Source: Charina bottae (lineage: Eukaryota; Chordata; Lepidosauria; Squamata; Charinaidae). From it: a DNA stretch of 64,000 nt. Made by a program: the position numbers and the translations under genes. This document shows, in pieces, positions 20,861-32,902 of the stretch; within the stretch, counting starts at the first letter, position 1, and every line of letters starts with the position of its first letter. The notes under the pieces are model-generated. The model was not told where the DNA came from. It ran no database searches and saw only the letters and a list, made by a program, of their open reading frames with translations. The stretch is from assembly GCA_023362775.1 (NCBI GenBank), contig JALMGJ010000004.1:49470298-49534297 (forward strand), in the 5' to 3' direction.

Positions 20861-22261
20861 GGTTGTTGGTGCAGTGGACCAATGGTGCAGCGACCTGGCC
20901 TTGGAACAGTTTGGTGGAGCGGGTTGGCAGTACAGCGGAGCAACTGCATGGCGCACTGAATCAGCGGCGCAGAAAGCTGGTAGATCCACCGGACTGGCCT
21001 GGCGCAGTGAGCCGGCGGACCAACGGACTGTCTTGGGAGGCCCAACCGGGCAAACACAACAGACCTGTGGCACCCAGCATGATGGACTTGGGCAGGGGAG
21101 GAGAGCTAGAGCCCTTGGATGGAATGGTGGGGTTGATTAACACTAGCGGTGCCACAGATTATAATAACTTAGAAGACCTAGGTGGCATAGCGGGCCTCAA
21201 GGTACAGGCCTTGGTGGCAATGAGCAGTGGGCCTATTGAGAATTCGATCATCCCCTAGCAACCTACCCAGAATCAGTGGAGAGCTGTTGAGGCCCCTCCA
21301 GTGTGAATGTGGGACTCCCTCCTGAGGGTGAGAGATGAGGGGGGGGGACCATGGAGTGTTTGAAGGTACAAGAGAGCACTCACCTCCTGAGTGAAAGACA
21401 GGAGGTGAGAGGAAGTGAATGAGATGCCCCCTGCTGACCAGTGAGAGGGGCCAAGTGGGGGGGCATAGTGAATGGTATTGTGAATGGGTTGGCGATGGCT
21501 AGGGTCTGATGGCATCAAGAGTGTGAGCTGGTGCGCTGGAGGACCCGACATTGCCTAGTGAGTGATTGTGTATATGTGATGATGGGTGAGTGGATGGAAG
21601 GTCCTCTATTTCGAACCAGGGACTCCGGAGGTCCAGGATCAGAGACTAATGGATCGGGAGTCTCTGAGGTTTGTAGTGTGGGTTCTATCATTGAGGTGGT
21701 GATGGGTAGGGGATGTTACAGCGGGAGCCAGAGGGTGGGCCATATTTGGGGAAGACGCCCCCGGTGTTTGTTACCAGTGGCGTGTTCCGGCTCTCTGTGC
21801 TCAGACCCAGGCCCTGGTCAGCAGATTCATAGGGACCCTGGTTTCTGGCTGTTGCTACTTAACGCCAGGTCAGTCAACAACAAAGCCCCCCTTATATGTG
21901 ATTTGATCACTGGGGGGGGGCAGACCTCGCATGTATCACTGAGACCTGGCTAGGCCCCGAAGTGGTGTGTATTTTATGATTTGAAAGAATCTGGAATATT
22001 CTGTTTTAAAAGGACAAGCTGAGAAGTTTTTTTTCTGTTGGAGTCAGAAGGCCTCATGTTTACCTCCCTCCTCAGGAATCTTAATCACTGGTGCCAAAGC
22101 TGACCAAATAAGGTAATGAGCTGAATCTGGGTAGTCACATGTTCAGTTTTGTCCACTGAGATAATGCCAGGTTTCTTGTCTAAAAGTGAAGGCATTGTGT
22201 TGCTAAATCTCTCTTTTGTTTTCTGCTGCAACCCTGCTCTTTTACTATTCAAATTAACCAT

Positions 22262-23160
22262 GTGCCTCTCATCAATATGCTGATGATACTCAGTTGTACA
22301 TCTCCATCCCGGGTGAAGTAAGTGATGCTGTGACTGCCTTCTCTCTGTGCCTGGGGGCTGTAGGGGTCTGGATGGGGAACAACAGGCTTCATCTGAACCC
22401 TGGTAAGATGGAGTGGCTGTGGGTTAATGGCTCTTCCACATCCAGGACATTGTCATCTCTGGCTCTGGATGGGGTTGCACTGCCCCAGATGGGTCTGGTG
22501 CGTAATCTGGGGGTTCTCCTGGACTCACGGCTCCTGCTCAAAGAGCAGGTGGCAGCAGTGACTAGGAGGGCCTTTGCACAGCTTCGTGTTGTGCATCAGT
22601 TATGCCCCTTCCTGGATCGGGAGGCCCTTCAAATGGTCACTCATGCCCTTGCTATCTCCCATATAGACTATTGCAATGCGCTCTACATGGGGCTACCCTT
22701 GAAGAGTATCTGGAAGCTACAGCTGGTCCAGAATGCAGCTGCACGGGCCATCTTTGGTGTCCCTAGAAGGGCACGTATTACACCTTTATTACGCAAGCTG
22801 CACTGGATACCAGTCTGCCTCCGGGTCCAATTCAAGGTGTTGGTTATCACCTTTAAAGCCCTACATGGCATGGGGCCAGGTTACTTGAGGGACTGCCTCT
22901 TCCCCATTACATCAACCCATCCCATCCGATCTTGCAGAGAGGGCATGTTGCGGACCCCATCAGTAAGAGAATTTCAGTTGGCGGGGTCCAGGAGGCGGGC
23001 CTTCTCTGCAGTAGCTCCCGCCCTCTGGAACATTCTACCCCCGGAGATGAGGTTGGCCCAACCACTCCTGGCCTTCCAGAGGAATTTGAAGACCTGGCTC
23101 TGCCACCTGGCTTGGGGTGAGGAGAGGAGTAGGCATGGTTGGGGATGGCTAGTGTCCTAA
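22262..23160 (+). pseudogene. L2/CR1-group LINE RT C-terminal domain
   Basis: An open frame of about 298 codons from YADDTQLYI through NNRLHLNPGKMEWL, NLGVLLDSRLLLKEQV, HIDYCNALYMGLP, LQLVQNAAARAIFGV, LLRKLHWIPVCLRVQFKVL, TFKALHGMGPGYL and AFSAVAPALWNILP to a stop at 23160. The order matches the RT palm, thumb and C-terminal region of vertebrate L2/CR1-type ORF2. The frame is intact, but its upstream RT motifs and endonuclease are missing. Confidence 0.85.
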
Positions 23161-23374
23161 GCTGATCGTTACATAAAAGACTGTTAGATCATCAGCCATT
23201 GGATTCCATTTTCATTTTCATTTATATTTATTTTTAACTGCATTTTATGTTTTAATGTATATATTGTAACTTATTGTTTTAATGATTTTGTTGCTGTAAA
23301 CCGCCCAGAGTCCCTCTTTTACGCGGAGATGGGTGGTGACAAATCTAAAAAATAAATAAAATAAATACATCCCT

Positions 23375-24974
23375 CCATATTGACATACAGTAGAACCATT
23401 AAGGACCATGTGTTGTGTATGGCTGTTCATCCATCCCTCACTGTTCCATTTTATCAAGAAGGCAGCTAAAGTTGACTTCCAGTTTTGATGGCTGCTTAGG
23501 CTGTTGCCTTCCTTTACCTCATGGTAACCCAACGGACAAAATACCTCATATAGATAGCTAATGATGAGTGATTTATGCCAAATTATCATAGTTTACTTTA
23601 AAAACTTGGATATAACATTATTTTAAATATATACCTTGTAAATGAAGAAGACAGCTCCCCCTTAATCATCTTGTGCATAGAGCTGCAGTGCAGATAATAG
23701 AAAGGAGGAATCCTGGATGAACTTATGTATTCTATTGAAAACTTGGACAGAGAACAGGAGGTATGGCTTACTCTGCCAGACCAAATTGAACTATATGAAT
23801 CCCAGATATATTGCTATCTCGGCAAGAAGAAAGTTCAGTTAATGTCTAAACAGATGGACTGCAGATTTAAAGTTTGGAAATGGACATACTGTATCTGGGA
23901 TCCAGGGAGAACTTGAAAGTATGAAAGCCCAAATTATTAAATTTGATAAAGATTTGGAAGTATCGAAGATGCCAACCCTTTGAGATAGACCAGGTCAAGA
24001 AACAGGCATGGCAGACATTCCAAGAATGTTCTTTATTGTAGTGAGGTAGAGTAACATAAATGGTCTCTCTTTATGTATTTGCTACTTATTAAGCTTACAA
24101 TACAAGATGTCTCTAATGTTGGGTAATTGAACTTGAGAAATATTTTGCCTAAATGGAGGCACAGCACTTAATGTAATTAGCTGCAATGTAATAAGACATA
24201 TAAAAAGGCTTGGGGGGGGGAGGGGAAGAGAAATTTGTAACAAGCTAGAAAAAATTACAACTAGATATAAGCATGTTGCAAGAAATACATATTTTACTCA
24301 ATGATCAGCTTTTTTTGAGACCAAGGAACTTGATTGAACAAAGCTATATTAGTGGATGCTCACATAAAACTTAGCTACTAAATTTAATAGCCAGTCTAAA
24401 AATTGATATGGAATATGAGCATTTTCTGGCATGACCTGTTTTTAAAAAATATGTGCAGGCTTCAAACAATCACCTTGTTCTTCTCGTAGAGTTTGCAAAC
24501 CCAAACCCTTGTGTTTTTAGGATGTCCAACGTACTGATGTCAAGCTGACTGTGGTTTCCTGAGTCCACGTTCCCTTTTTATTCTGTTCCAAGCCACTTCC
24601 AAATCCCTTGCTGTCCATTTTTCATTAATTCTGTTAGGAGATTGATCTGTTGTACATTTTTTTTCCACACAGGACTTATATTTTCTTTTGTAAGTCATTC
24701 TACTTTCATTCCTGTTTTTTTCGCATTTTTTTCTCCAAGATCCACTCTTGAAATTATCAGGTAATGGTCTGACTCAGAACCTCTCATCACTCCCATATCC
24801 TTCACTAATTCTCCCAATCTTTCATCATAAACAATGATGAAAGAATAATATTTTAATCTATTATCACCTATTAATTCCTGTTCCATGTCTACATATTAAT
24901 TAAAGTATGATTAACCTACATATTTGAGACAAGCATGCCTTTTTATAAGCAAATAATCATCAGTCATTATTCTC
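23375..24974. other. No gene or confident repeat
   Basis: AT-rich, mostly unassigned; a G8 run near 24213. Confidence 0.45.
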
Positions 24975-25388
24975 ATTCTCATTCTATTTAATTTATTTTA
25001 TTTAACTTAGACACTGCCCAGCTCCAATTGACTCTGGGTGGCTCACCACATAAAGCAACATAAAAAATACATTCAGTAAATTTAAAGAGAGACAGCAACA
25101 AACAAGATGGCACAGCAGGTCAACAACAGATATTGTACACCCAGCAAGGGGCTCCAACCATCCTAACCCAAAGCCTGGGGAAAGAGCCAGGTCTTTGAGG
25201 CCCTCTGGAATGCCAACAGGGTCCTATTTCATGGGAAATCTCATTCCAAAGAGCAGGTACCATGACAGAAGGCACACTTCCAAGATTCCAACAGATAGGC
25301 ACTGCTTGATCAAAGGCACCCTGAGCACACCACTTCTGTGGGATCAAACCAGGCAGTCCAACACCATGGGACTGGTGACGTGACTTGC
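24975..25388 (-). mobile_element. LINE 3' end (L2/CR1 group, diverged)
   Basis: On the minus strand the frame contains VPALWNEI and a later RALSKTWLFPQ-like stretch. The 3' UTR then ends GCCACCCAGAGTCAATTGG before TTAAATAAAATAAAT. The coding part is frameshifted. Confidence 0.65.
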
Positions 25389-26735
25389 CTTAATTGCCTG
25401 AGTCAGCTTCTTGCTCTCAGGAACAATAGAAAATGCTATCCCACTGCCGATGTTGAATTAAAATTCAACTGTCAATCTCACTGGCTTTTCGTTATTGAAT
25501 AGGGAGTTGTCTTTCAGCTCAGACAACATGTCCCTGTCTAACCCTGGAATAATTACCAGATATTCTAACTGTATATTTGAAGAAGAACTATATATCAGCA
25601 GTCCAGCAAAACAGCATTGGTTTATTCCTTAATATCATGAAATAAAGTTGAAAAGGACACCCGTTGAAAAACTTGGAGACTTGTTGGCAACTGCTATAGA
25701 AAATATTGAGCCCGATACACTTCTAAGTTGCCTGTATCTTTGATGAAATGTAATACCAATTATATAAAAATGTAGAAATTTGTTTAGCTGCCACATTTAC
25801 TGGACAGCTGGATACTTCTATCTATATTAAATTCCAGACAGGGAGAGAGGAAAGAGATTTAAAATACAGGCATTCTCAAGAAAAATCAGCAGGAATATAT
25901 TAGATTACATATTCAACACAACTTTGAATAACATCCATAAGTCTACTTTCTAAAATGATGATCACAATTTGTGCATAGAAATAATCACTTACACTAAATC
26001 ATGTTGTTCTATATCATAAGGCAGTATCTTACAAAATTAATAGAAAACTTAAATGATCTTCATTGTGTTTCTGCAACAGCATAGTCACCAAGGCAGATGC
26101 TGTTTTGACCTCTATTTACTGGAATCTGACAGTTAGTTGAGGCACCATCTGGCACCCATTTGGGATACACACTAGGGAGTATTAAACTGCTGATGCATTA
26201 TTATACCAGGTGTCATACTTCATCAGGTGCATCATTTGGGTGCAATGAATGGAAATCTTTTCATTCACTACTGCAGAAGACCTTGCTTTTAACATGGCTA
26301 CTCATCATTAGACTTTTCAGTTCAAACATTACAGATAGAAATGAAAGAAATTATAAATGTCTAGGAAATACTCATTGTGCCAGCATGTTACTCTTACATA
26401 TGCCCCTCTTGATAACAGCACCGGTATCGTTTGGGGTACACAACACATCACTAAAGCAGAAAATATAGGAGAAGTATAATAGGGAGGTTTTGGTAGACAT
26501 ATAAAGAGGGAGGAATGAGAAATGGCGTCAGGAAAAGAAAAGTAAGAATGGGTTGTGGCACCATGTATGATATAGGCTTGAGGAATGGGAACAAAGAAGG
26601 TGATGTGTTGACATAGTTTGCCCTGTCAAGGACAAAGGGTTATATAAGGTTATGTAGGTCTCAGATCCAGCTCCATACTAAGAACAAGAATCAAAATTTA
26701 AGCTTCCGTGACAGAAGACTGCTCAGCCTCTACTT
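25389..26735. other. No gene seen
   Basis: AT-rich unique sequence on both strands. Confidence 0.45.
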
Positions 26736-26737
26736 GC

Positions 26738-26905
26738 ATCTGTCCAGTGAAGAAGAATTCCCCAGTCCTTTTGATAGCTGTTTCCAATTTTGAATTCCTC
26801 TTATTGCTAGGAAATCTTTCTTAACTTTCAACCTGTATTTGCCTTTCTGTAAGTTAAATCATTCTATCTTCTCCATTCTGAGAATATCTCATGTGCCACC
26901 CCACA
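26738..26905 (-). mobile_element. CR1 fragment
   Basis: Resembles the CR1 3' region in antisense (TAGGAAATCTTTCTTAACTT, then TTCTGTAAGTTAAATCATTC). Confidence 0.5.
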
Positions 26906-26917
26906 TGAGTACTTTAA

Positions 26918-28252
26918 AAAAAATATTTATTTGTTTACTATTGAAATTTATATCACCGCCCATCTCCCCCAACTGGGGGACTCTGGGCGGTTCACAATAA
27001 AAGCAAAGTTAAAAATATAAATATAAACTTACAATATCAATAAAATAAATATAAAATCCAAGTGCAATAGATGTTAATAATAGGAGGGGCTTCATGGTAC
27101 CAGCCACCCCCAGGAGGAACTGTTGGCATTCCCATCCCAAGCAAGGCGGCAGAACGAGGTCTTCACGTTTTTCTGGAAGGTCGGGAGCGAGGAAACCTGC
27201 CTCAGATATTCCAAAGGGCAGGCGCTACTGCAGAGGAGGCCCACCTCCTGGACCCCACTATATGGAATTCTTTTGTTGATGGGGTCCGTAGCAAGCCTTC
27301 TCTGCATGACCGGGTGGGGTGGGTCAATGTCCTGGGGATGAGATGGTCCCTCAGGTAACCTGGTCCCATGCCATGAAGGGCTTTAAAAGTGATAACCAAC
27401 ACCTTGAATTGGACCCGGAAGCAAACTGGTACCCAATGCAGCTCGTGCAGCAGAGGTGTCACATGTGCCTGTCCACGCAGCTGCATTCTGGACCAGCTGA
27501 AGCTTCTGGATACTCTTCAAGGGTATCCCCATGTAGAGCGCATTGCAATCGTCTATATGGGTGATGACAAGGGCATGAGTGACTGTTCGGAGGGCATCCT
27601 GGTCAAGGAATGGGCGTAACTGGTGCACAACCCAAAGTTGCGTAAAGGCCCTCCTGGCCATGACTGCCACCTGCTCTTTGAGCAGGACCCGTGAGTCCAG
27701 GAGGACCCCAAGTTCCACACTGGTTCTGAATGGGGCAGTGCAACCCCATCCAGGACCAGAAGATGACAACTTCCTGGATCCTGGGAGGCAATCAATCCAC
27801 AGCCACTCCATCTTACCAGGGTTCAGATGAAGCCTGTTGTTCCCCATCCAGACCCCTACAGCCCCCAGGCACAGAGAGAAGGCAGCGACTGCATCACTTA
27901 CTTCACCCGGGATGGTGATATACAATTGAGTATCGTCAGCATATTGATGATACCTCATCCCGTGGTGACGGATGACCTCACCCAGTGGCTTTATGTAGAT
28001 GTTGAATAGGAGAGGAGACAGCACCGAACCCTGTGGCACCCCACACAGGAGGGGTCGCGGGTCAGATCTCTCCTCTCCTATCACCACCGATTGGGAATGG
28101 CCCTGGAGGAAGGAGGTGAACCAGCACAGAACTACGCCGCCTACCCCCAACTCCCTGAGCCACCCCAAAAGGATACCATGGTCAATGGTATTGAAGGCTG
28201 ATGAGAGATCTAGGAGAGCAAGGATGGAAAATACTGCATCTCATCCACAATA
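26918..28252 (-). mobile_element. L2/CR1-group LINE, 5'-truncated
   Basis: The minus-strand copy runs from LLDLSSAFNTIDHGILLGWL (near 28230) to the tail CCGCCCAGAGTCCCCCAGTT and (AAAT)n (near 26918). It is the same family as 20115-23372 but includes the N-terminal RT palm that copy lacks. Frameshifts fall near 27480. Confidence 0.85.
27202..28240 (-). pseudogene. L2/CR1-group LINE reverse transcriptase (frameshifted)
   Basis: RT motifs in order: DLSSAFNTIDH (palm Asp), GVPQGSVLSPLLFNIYI, YADDTQLYI (catalytic YADD), NNRLHLNPGKMEWL, LVQNAAA, then in another frame ELHWVPVCFRVQFKVLVITF. At least two frame disruptions (around 27750 and 27480) inactivate it although both catalytic motifs are intact. 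Confidence 0.85.
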
Positions 28253-28624
28253 GTATTTTTAAGGCTAAGCATAACTACCTCACTCTCTCTTTATAACAGT
28301 TTCCTTTCCCCTGATTAGTCTTGTTGCTCTGTTTCAGTTTCTCTGCATCTTTCTTAAAATGTAGTATCCTCAGAACATAGCATAGTTCTTGAGGCAAGTC
28401 TGACCAATACAGAATATATTGGAACTGTTTGAAAACAATATTTCCATTCATGAAACATAACTTTTCTTTTTTCTTTTTAGCAGCCACTTTACACTGGGAC
28501 ACATATTCAGTTTGTGATCAGATACACTTCTTAGATGCTTTCATATTATCAAGTCAGAAATACTCCACCATATTTGATTTCTTTTTTCCTGCAAGAAATT
28601 TCCTTCTATTAAATTTCATTTTGT

Positions 28625-28777
28625 AATTTTAGTCCATTTTTCTAATATATCCAAATCATTTTAATTTTGTTTCTCTCTTCTAGGAATTAGTTATTCCATG
28701 CAGTGTCATCAGGAGAATTGATGAGCATTCCCTTTACATCTTCATCCAGGTCATAAAAATATTCAGCCCATCATCCA
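28625..28777 (-). mobile_element. CR1 fragment, left half of a split copy
   Basis: The antisense stretch TTTTCTAATATATCCAAATC and TCATCCAGGTCATAAAAATA matches CR1. The expected continuation (TCCAGTTTGATGAAGAATCA) appears 2.2 kb away at about 30993, after an inserted LINE. Confidence 0.6.
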
Positions 28778-28783
28778 CCTATT

Positions 28784-30310
28784 TTGGCCGATCGTGCAAT
28801 TCCAGCACTACTGTATACCAATGATGTAGTCATTATGTCTACTTCACAAGTGGGGATGAGAAAAGCACTTAGGGCACTAGCTTTATTCTGCACAGATCAA
28901 AAACTTTCAATAAATTATGAGAAAATGAAAGTCCTAGTTTTTGCCCAACACCATCATAAAATTCACAAATGGCAAATAAATGGGACTTCAATTGAACAGG
29001 TGCGCACCTATAAATACCTTGGAGTGCAGTTCCATATTTCTTTATCCTGCAACGATCATTTTCTTTACCGAGCAAGTGTTGCACAGCGTACCTCATCAGC
29101 TATTGCAAGATTCGACCATTAAAAAGGAGCCCATTATATTCCTGCAGCTTGCAAGGTCTTTCAAGCTAAGGTAGTCCCTCAGCTTCTCTATGGCTCTCAA
29201 ATCTGCTCCCTTGCAAAGCTTAATATTATTGAAAACATTCAGAATAAGTTTATTAGAGCCATATTGATGGTACCAAAAAGTATTAAAAATGCCATTCTAC
29301 AGGTAGAAATAGGTATAGTTTCATTGGATGCCAGAGCATGGTTCCTTCTTCTTAGGTAAAGGTAAAGGTTCTCCCCGCACATTTTTGTGCAGTCGTGTCC
29401 GACTATAGGGGCCGGTGCTCATCTCCGTTTGATAGCCGAAGAGCCAGCGTTGTCCGAAGACGCTTCCATGGTCATGTGGCTGCATGATGCGTGTGGAACG
29501 CTGTTACCTACCCACCAAAGTGGTACCTATTAATCTACATGCATTTGCATGCTTTCGAATTGCTAGGTTGGCAAGAGCTGGAGCTAGTGCGGGAGCTCAC
29601 TCCGCACGCAGGGCTAGGGATTTGAACCTCCAAACTTGCAATCTTCCGATCAACAAGCCTGGCGTCTTACCTTCTGAGCCACCACGCCCCTTCTTCTTAC
29701 CTTCTGGCTAAAGTTAAATCTGTTGCCTATAGGTTTAGCCCCATTAGTATTTAGATATCATTTTAAGTCATCGTGGCTAAAATAAAGCCTTAGATAAAAT
29801 TAAATTGCTGGGCTTCTCTATGGAAAGTCTGTGCTCATTAGGATTTGATAATGCTAGAACTGCCCTGAAACAATGAATCTGGGATATAGATCTCCAAACA
29901 AATTTAAGTAAGGTGCTACACCCCAATATCTGTCATTTTCTCCCAGAAGGGTTCGTTCCAGCTTCTTATTTATCATCCATCACAATTATGAAATTTCGTA
30001 AAGCTTTCACTTTAGCCAGGCTGGATGCACTGCCCTCAGCAGTCCTGTTTGGACGTCTTAAGGTTATTCTTATGCACCTTCGGTTATGTCCATGTGGTGA
30101 TGGCTCAGAAGAAACCCTAAGCCATATGTTGTTATATTGTTCCCTATATAAGGACTCTAGACAGATCCTTATATATCCGTTATTGAAGAAATTTCCAGGC
30201 AGGGAGTGTGATTTCTATTTAATGCTACTTCTTTCGGACAAGGACCCGAAAATATCCTCCCAGGTTGCCCAGTCCTGTGCTACCATCTGCACAATACGCT
30301 GCACCATCAC
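28784..30310 (+). pseudogene. LINE reverse transcriptase remnant
   Basis: Readable frames at 28784-29122 and 29913-30310. The catalytic YADD reads YTND and stops separate the parts. The C-terminal CxC...H...C cluster (CPCG...SHMLLYC) is preserved. Confidence 0.65.
29355..29690 (-). repeat. Sauria SINE, near full length
   Basis: The minus strand runs GGGGCGTGGTGGCTCAG (A box), through the shared body with CTAGCAATTCGAAAGC and GGAGATGAGCACC, to an ACCTTTACCTTTACC tail. It is bracketed by 11-bp duplicates CCTTCTTCTTA at 29344-29354 and 29689-29699. Confidence 0.9.
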
Positions 30311-30427
30311 TTAGATTTAGAATTTCTTAACATAGTATTTTATTTCAGTTTATTTTAGTATTTTGATTCTTAATTAATTTTAGATCGTATTATACTAATT
30401 GTTTTTTGTTTGTTTGTTTGTTTTAAA

Positions 30428-30748
30428 AAGGTAAAGGTAAGGTTTTCCCCTGCACAGTCATGTCTGACTCTATGGGGCGGTGCTCATCTCCATTTCTTAG
30501 CCAAAGAGCCAGCGCTGTCCAAAGACACTTCCACGGTCACGTGGCCGGCATGACGCACGCGGAACGCTGTTACCTACCCACCGAAGTGGTACCTATTAAT
30601 CTACTTGCATTTGCATGTTTTCGAATTGCTAGGTTGGCAAGAGCTGGGGCGAGTGCGGGAGCTCTCTCTGTCATGCGGTGCTTGGGTCTCGAACCGCCAA
30701 CCTTCCGATTAACAAGCCTGACGTCTTAACCACTGAGCCATCGCCCCA
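30428..30748 (-). repeat. Sauria SINE
   Basis: Same family and orientation as the copy at 29355, from GGGGCGATGGCTCAGTGG to a CCTTACCTTTACC tail, inserted near the 3' end of the same LINE. Confidence 0.9.
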
Positions 30749-30750
30749 TA

Positions 30751-30862
30751 TATAAATATAAATATAAATATAAATATAAATATAAATATAAATATAAATA
30801 TAAATATAAATATAAATATAAATATAAATATAAATATAAATATAAATATAAATATAAATATA
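30751..30862. repeat. (ATAAAT)n microsatellite
   Basis: About 19 hexamer units directly at the 5' end of the preceding SINE. Confidence 0.95.
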
Positions 30863-30907
30863 TTGTATCTGGTCTAAGGGCTGTAATAAACGTGCGTGTG
30901 TGTGGTC

Positions 30908-30908
30908 A

Positions 30909-30949
<41 letters not shown>

Positions 30950-30952
30950 ACA
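30908..30952. repeat. (AAAT)n tail of LINE
   Basis: About 11 AAAT units after the LINE 3' terminus. Confidence 0.9.
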
Positions 30953-30954
30953 AA

Positions 30955-31170
30955 CTTTCGACCAAACCACATGGCAGCCTGCTTGATACCTTACTCCAGT
31001 TTGATGAAGAATCATTGTACCCATTGAGTAGTTTTCAAGTCAGCTGTAGTTAACCTCTTAGATATCTATCCAGACCATATTTAACAATTCTGTGAATCAA
31101 AGTGTCATGAAGTATTCTGTCAAATGTTTTGCTAGTGACAAGATTCCTAAGGTCCACAATTTTCCACAAT
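30955..31170 (-). mobile_element. CR1 fragment, right half of the split copy
   Basis: Continues the CR1 at 28625-28777 in the same orientation (CTCCAGTTTGATGAAGAATC, CAAATGTTTTGCTAGTGACA). Confidence 0.6.
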
Positions 31171-31629
31171 CCAAGATGTTAACTGAACAAATAATTAAGT
31201 AAGATTAGCTTTACCAACCTGACAAGATCACAACATCTATGATGACCTCTAGTAATCACTGCATTATTTTTCAAGGTGCTCTAGAATTTTTGCACAGTCC
31301 TATTCTTCTCATTTCTGAAGGTAGGAAGAACTTTGCCCCTCCTGCAGCCACCTTGAGATTGTTCAGAGAATGGATAGACATTCAGTCAAATTATCTTGTC
31401 CAGATAGAAGAAATCATTCAGGGTCAATAGATAATCCCTAAACAAGGTTCTGTTAAGACCAAAGTAGAAATCTGCCACTTCATCCTTCACAATTGGAATA
31501 TGAACACTCTTCTCAGAACTGCGCCAAAATAAGAATTCAGTAGTTCTGTCTTTCCTTTTACTGTTTTCCAATTGTCTCTTCCTTTTATTTTGAACATGTT
31601 TGAAAAAGCCCTTTTCACCCATTGCTAAT

Positions 31630-32063
31630 TTCAACTAATTCTAGAATAATGACATTCCCACAGTGGAGGACTGGATTGTGAAAGTGTCAGAATTTGTAGA
31701 AATGGCAAAACTGACCCGTTTGGTCAGAAAACAAAAAACAAAAAGTTTTTTGAGAGACTGGAAGCCTTATATGAACTTTTTGCTGAAAGAAGAAAAAATG
31801 AACTGATGATTTATGGATTTGAAGATTAAGAAAGTTGCGGACTAACAAGGGGGTGATATTTAAAATATTTAAGAGGGAGAAGGGGCAATAAGAATGTAAA
31901 TATCTGTTGAAAAGAAGGTCAGAAGGTCAGGAGGTCAGAAGTCACTTACATATTAACTTTCCTTTTCCTTTTTTTTCTTGCAGTTTTCTGTTTTTTTCTT
32001 TTGTTTTTTCTTTTATTACATGAAAATTATTGATAAATATAAATTTAAAAAATTCAACTAATT
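31630..32063 (+). mobile_element. 5'-truncated L1 with 11-bp TSD
   Basis: TTCAACTAATT occurs at 31630-31640 and 32053-32063. Between them the frame EDWIVKVSEFVEMAKLTRLV and FLRDWKPYMNFLLKEEK is the L1 ORF2p C-terminus with its stop, followed by a T-rich 3' UTR and an A-rich end. Confidence 0.8.
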
Positions 32064-32900
32064 ATGAGCTTTAACTTTTCTGAGGCCATCTCTACAAATC
32101 CAGGCTACACATATTTTTTTCTTTTGATAAACTGTCCTTCCTAATACCTTTTCTGTCCATTCTTCAGAATTTGTTTGCAATTTCTTTAATACTTTCTTTT
32201 TTAGGAACTCATCTTAGTTCCTTGCCTAATTCTTTTTCTTCTGATATGAAATTATATATATTATAATTTCTCTGAGTTCATTAAATCTGTTTTATTTTTA
32301 AGTTAACTGTATGCATTTGAGCAGTCCCAGCTTTCATTTCCCTTAATATCAAGAAGTCCAGCATAATATGGTCATTTTTAAATTTGTTACTATTTCCACA
32401 GCTATTGTCTCACAGCTCTTCTGAAGTCAGGAGTAGCTCATTCCTTTGCCCTTAAGATAGTTCAGGAATTGTCTGAAATGATCCTGCTTGGCAGAGATAG
32501 TTTCCAACAGCTCCCTCCCTCCCCCCATCACTACTACTCCCTACTCCCTACTCCCTCAATTTTTGTAATTTGTTTTTGGTAACCACATCCATGTGTCCTC
32601 CTTGGTTGTGTGGTCATACTGGACCCATGAGTGGTGCTACATTTATTCCTTCCTTATTTTATTTTAAACCTGATACTGTCAGTAGTGCTACCACATTGAA
32701 TCTCTTGGATTTCTCTGCAGTTGTGGATAATTTAAAATATAATGAAATTCCTCCTTCCTTCCTTTTTCTTGCTTCTGTTCTTCTTGAACTAGTTATATCC
32801 AGGTGCCAGTGTGATATGAGTCTCCCACTGATCATATGACATCACAACCAGAGGTTTGCAAATGCAAGCAAATTTAATAGAGCTTATTATCCATATTAGT
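32064..32900. other. No gene seen
   Basis: AT-rich; CTACTCCCTACTCCCTACTC near 32530 is a short tandem run. The frame at 32570-32839 has no family match. Confidence 0.4.
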
Positions 32901-32902
32901 GG

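Larger units (their letters stand above)
20115..23372 (+). mobile_element. L2/CR1-group LINE with intact-looking 5' end, internally rearranged
   Basis: The 5' region (20115-21500) starts near CCAAGATGGCGACTG and holds long imperfect repeats. At about 21850 the frame LLLNARSVNNKAPLICDLI matches the start of the LINE endonuclease. After about 21960 roughly 300 bp of unrelated sequence intervenes. RT sequence then resumes at about 22262 with YADDTQLYI and runs to a 3' UTR at 23160-23372 with CCGCCCAGAGTCCC and GGAGATGGGTGG plus (AAATA)n. The middle of the endonuclease and the N-terminal RT are lost. Confidence 0.8.
28778..30952 (+). mobile_element. Non-LTR LINE (clade uncertain), split by two Sauria SINEs
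   Basis: A 5'-truncated LINE begins inside RT (LLYTNDVVIM, a decayed YADD) and continues EQVRTYKYLGVQFH. It resumes after the first SINE with FRKAFTLARLDALPSAVLFG and a CPCGDGSEETLSHMLLYC zinc-finger-like end. After the second SINE and a microsatellite it ends TATCTGGTCTAAGGGCTGTA then (AAAT)n. It resembles a lizard LINE family of the Vingi/I or R4 type; the clade is not settled. Confidence 0.65.

Noticed and set aside
20216..21258. Overlapping frames rich in Gln/Ser/Ala or Pro/Cys
   Set aside because: Arise from the repetitive LINE 5' region in all frames; no consistent coding signal.
22932..23120. Second frame over the LINE C-terminus
   Set aside because: Out-of-frame shadow of the LINE RT frame.
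30671..31024. Frame with Tyr-Ile repeats
   Set aside because: Crosses a Sauria SINE and two microsatellites.
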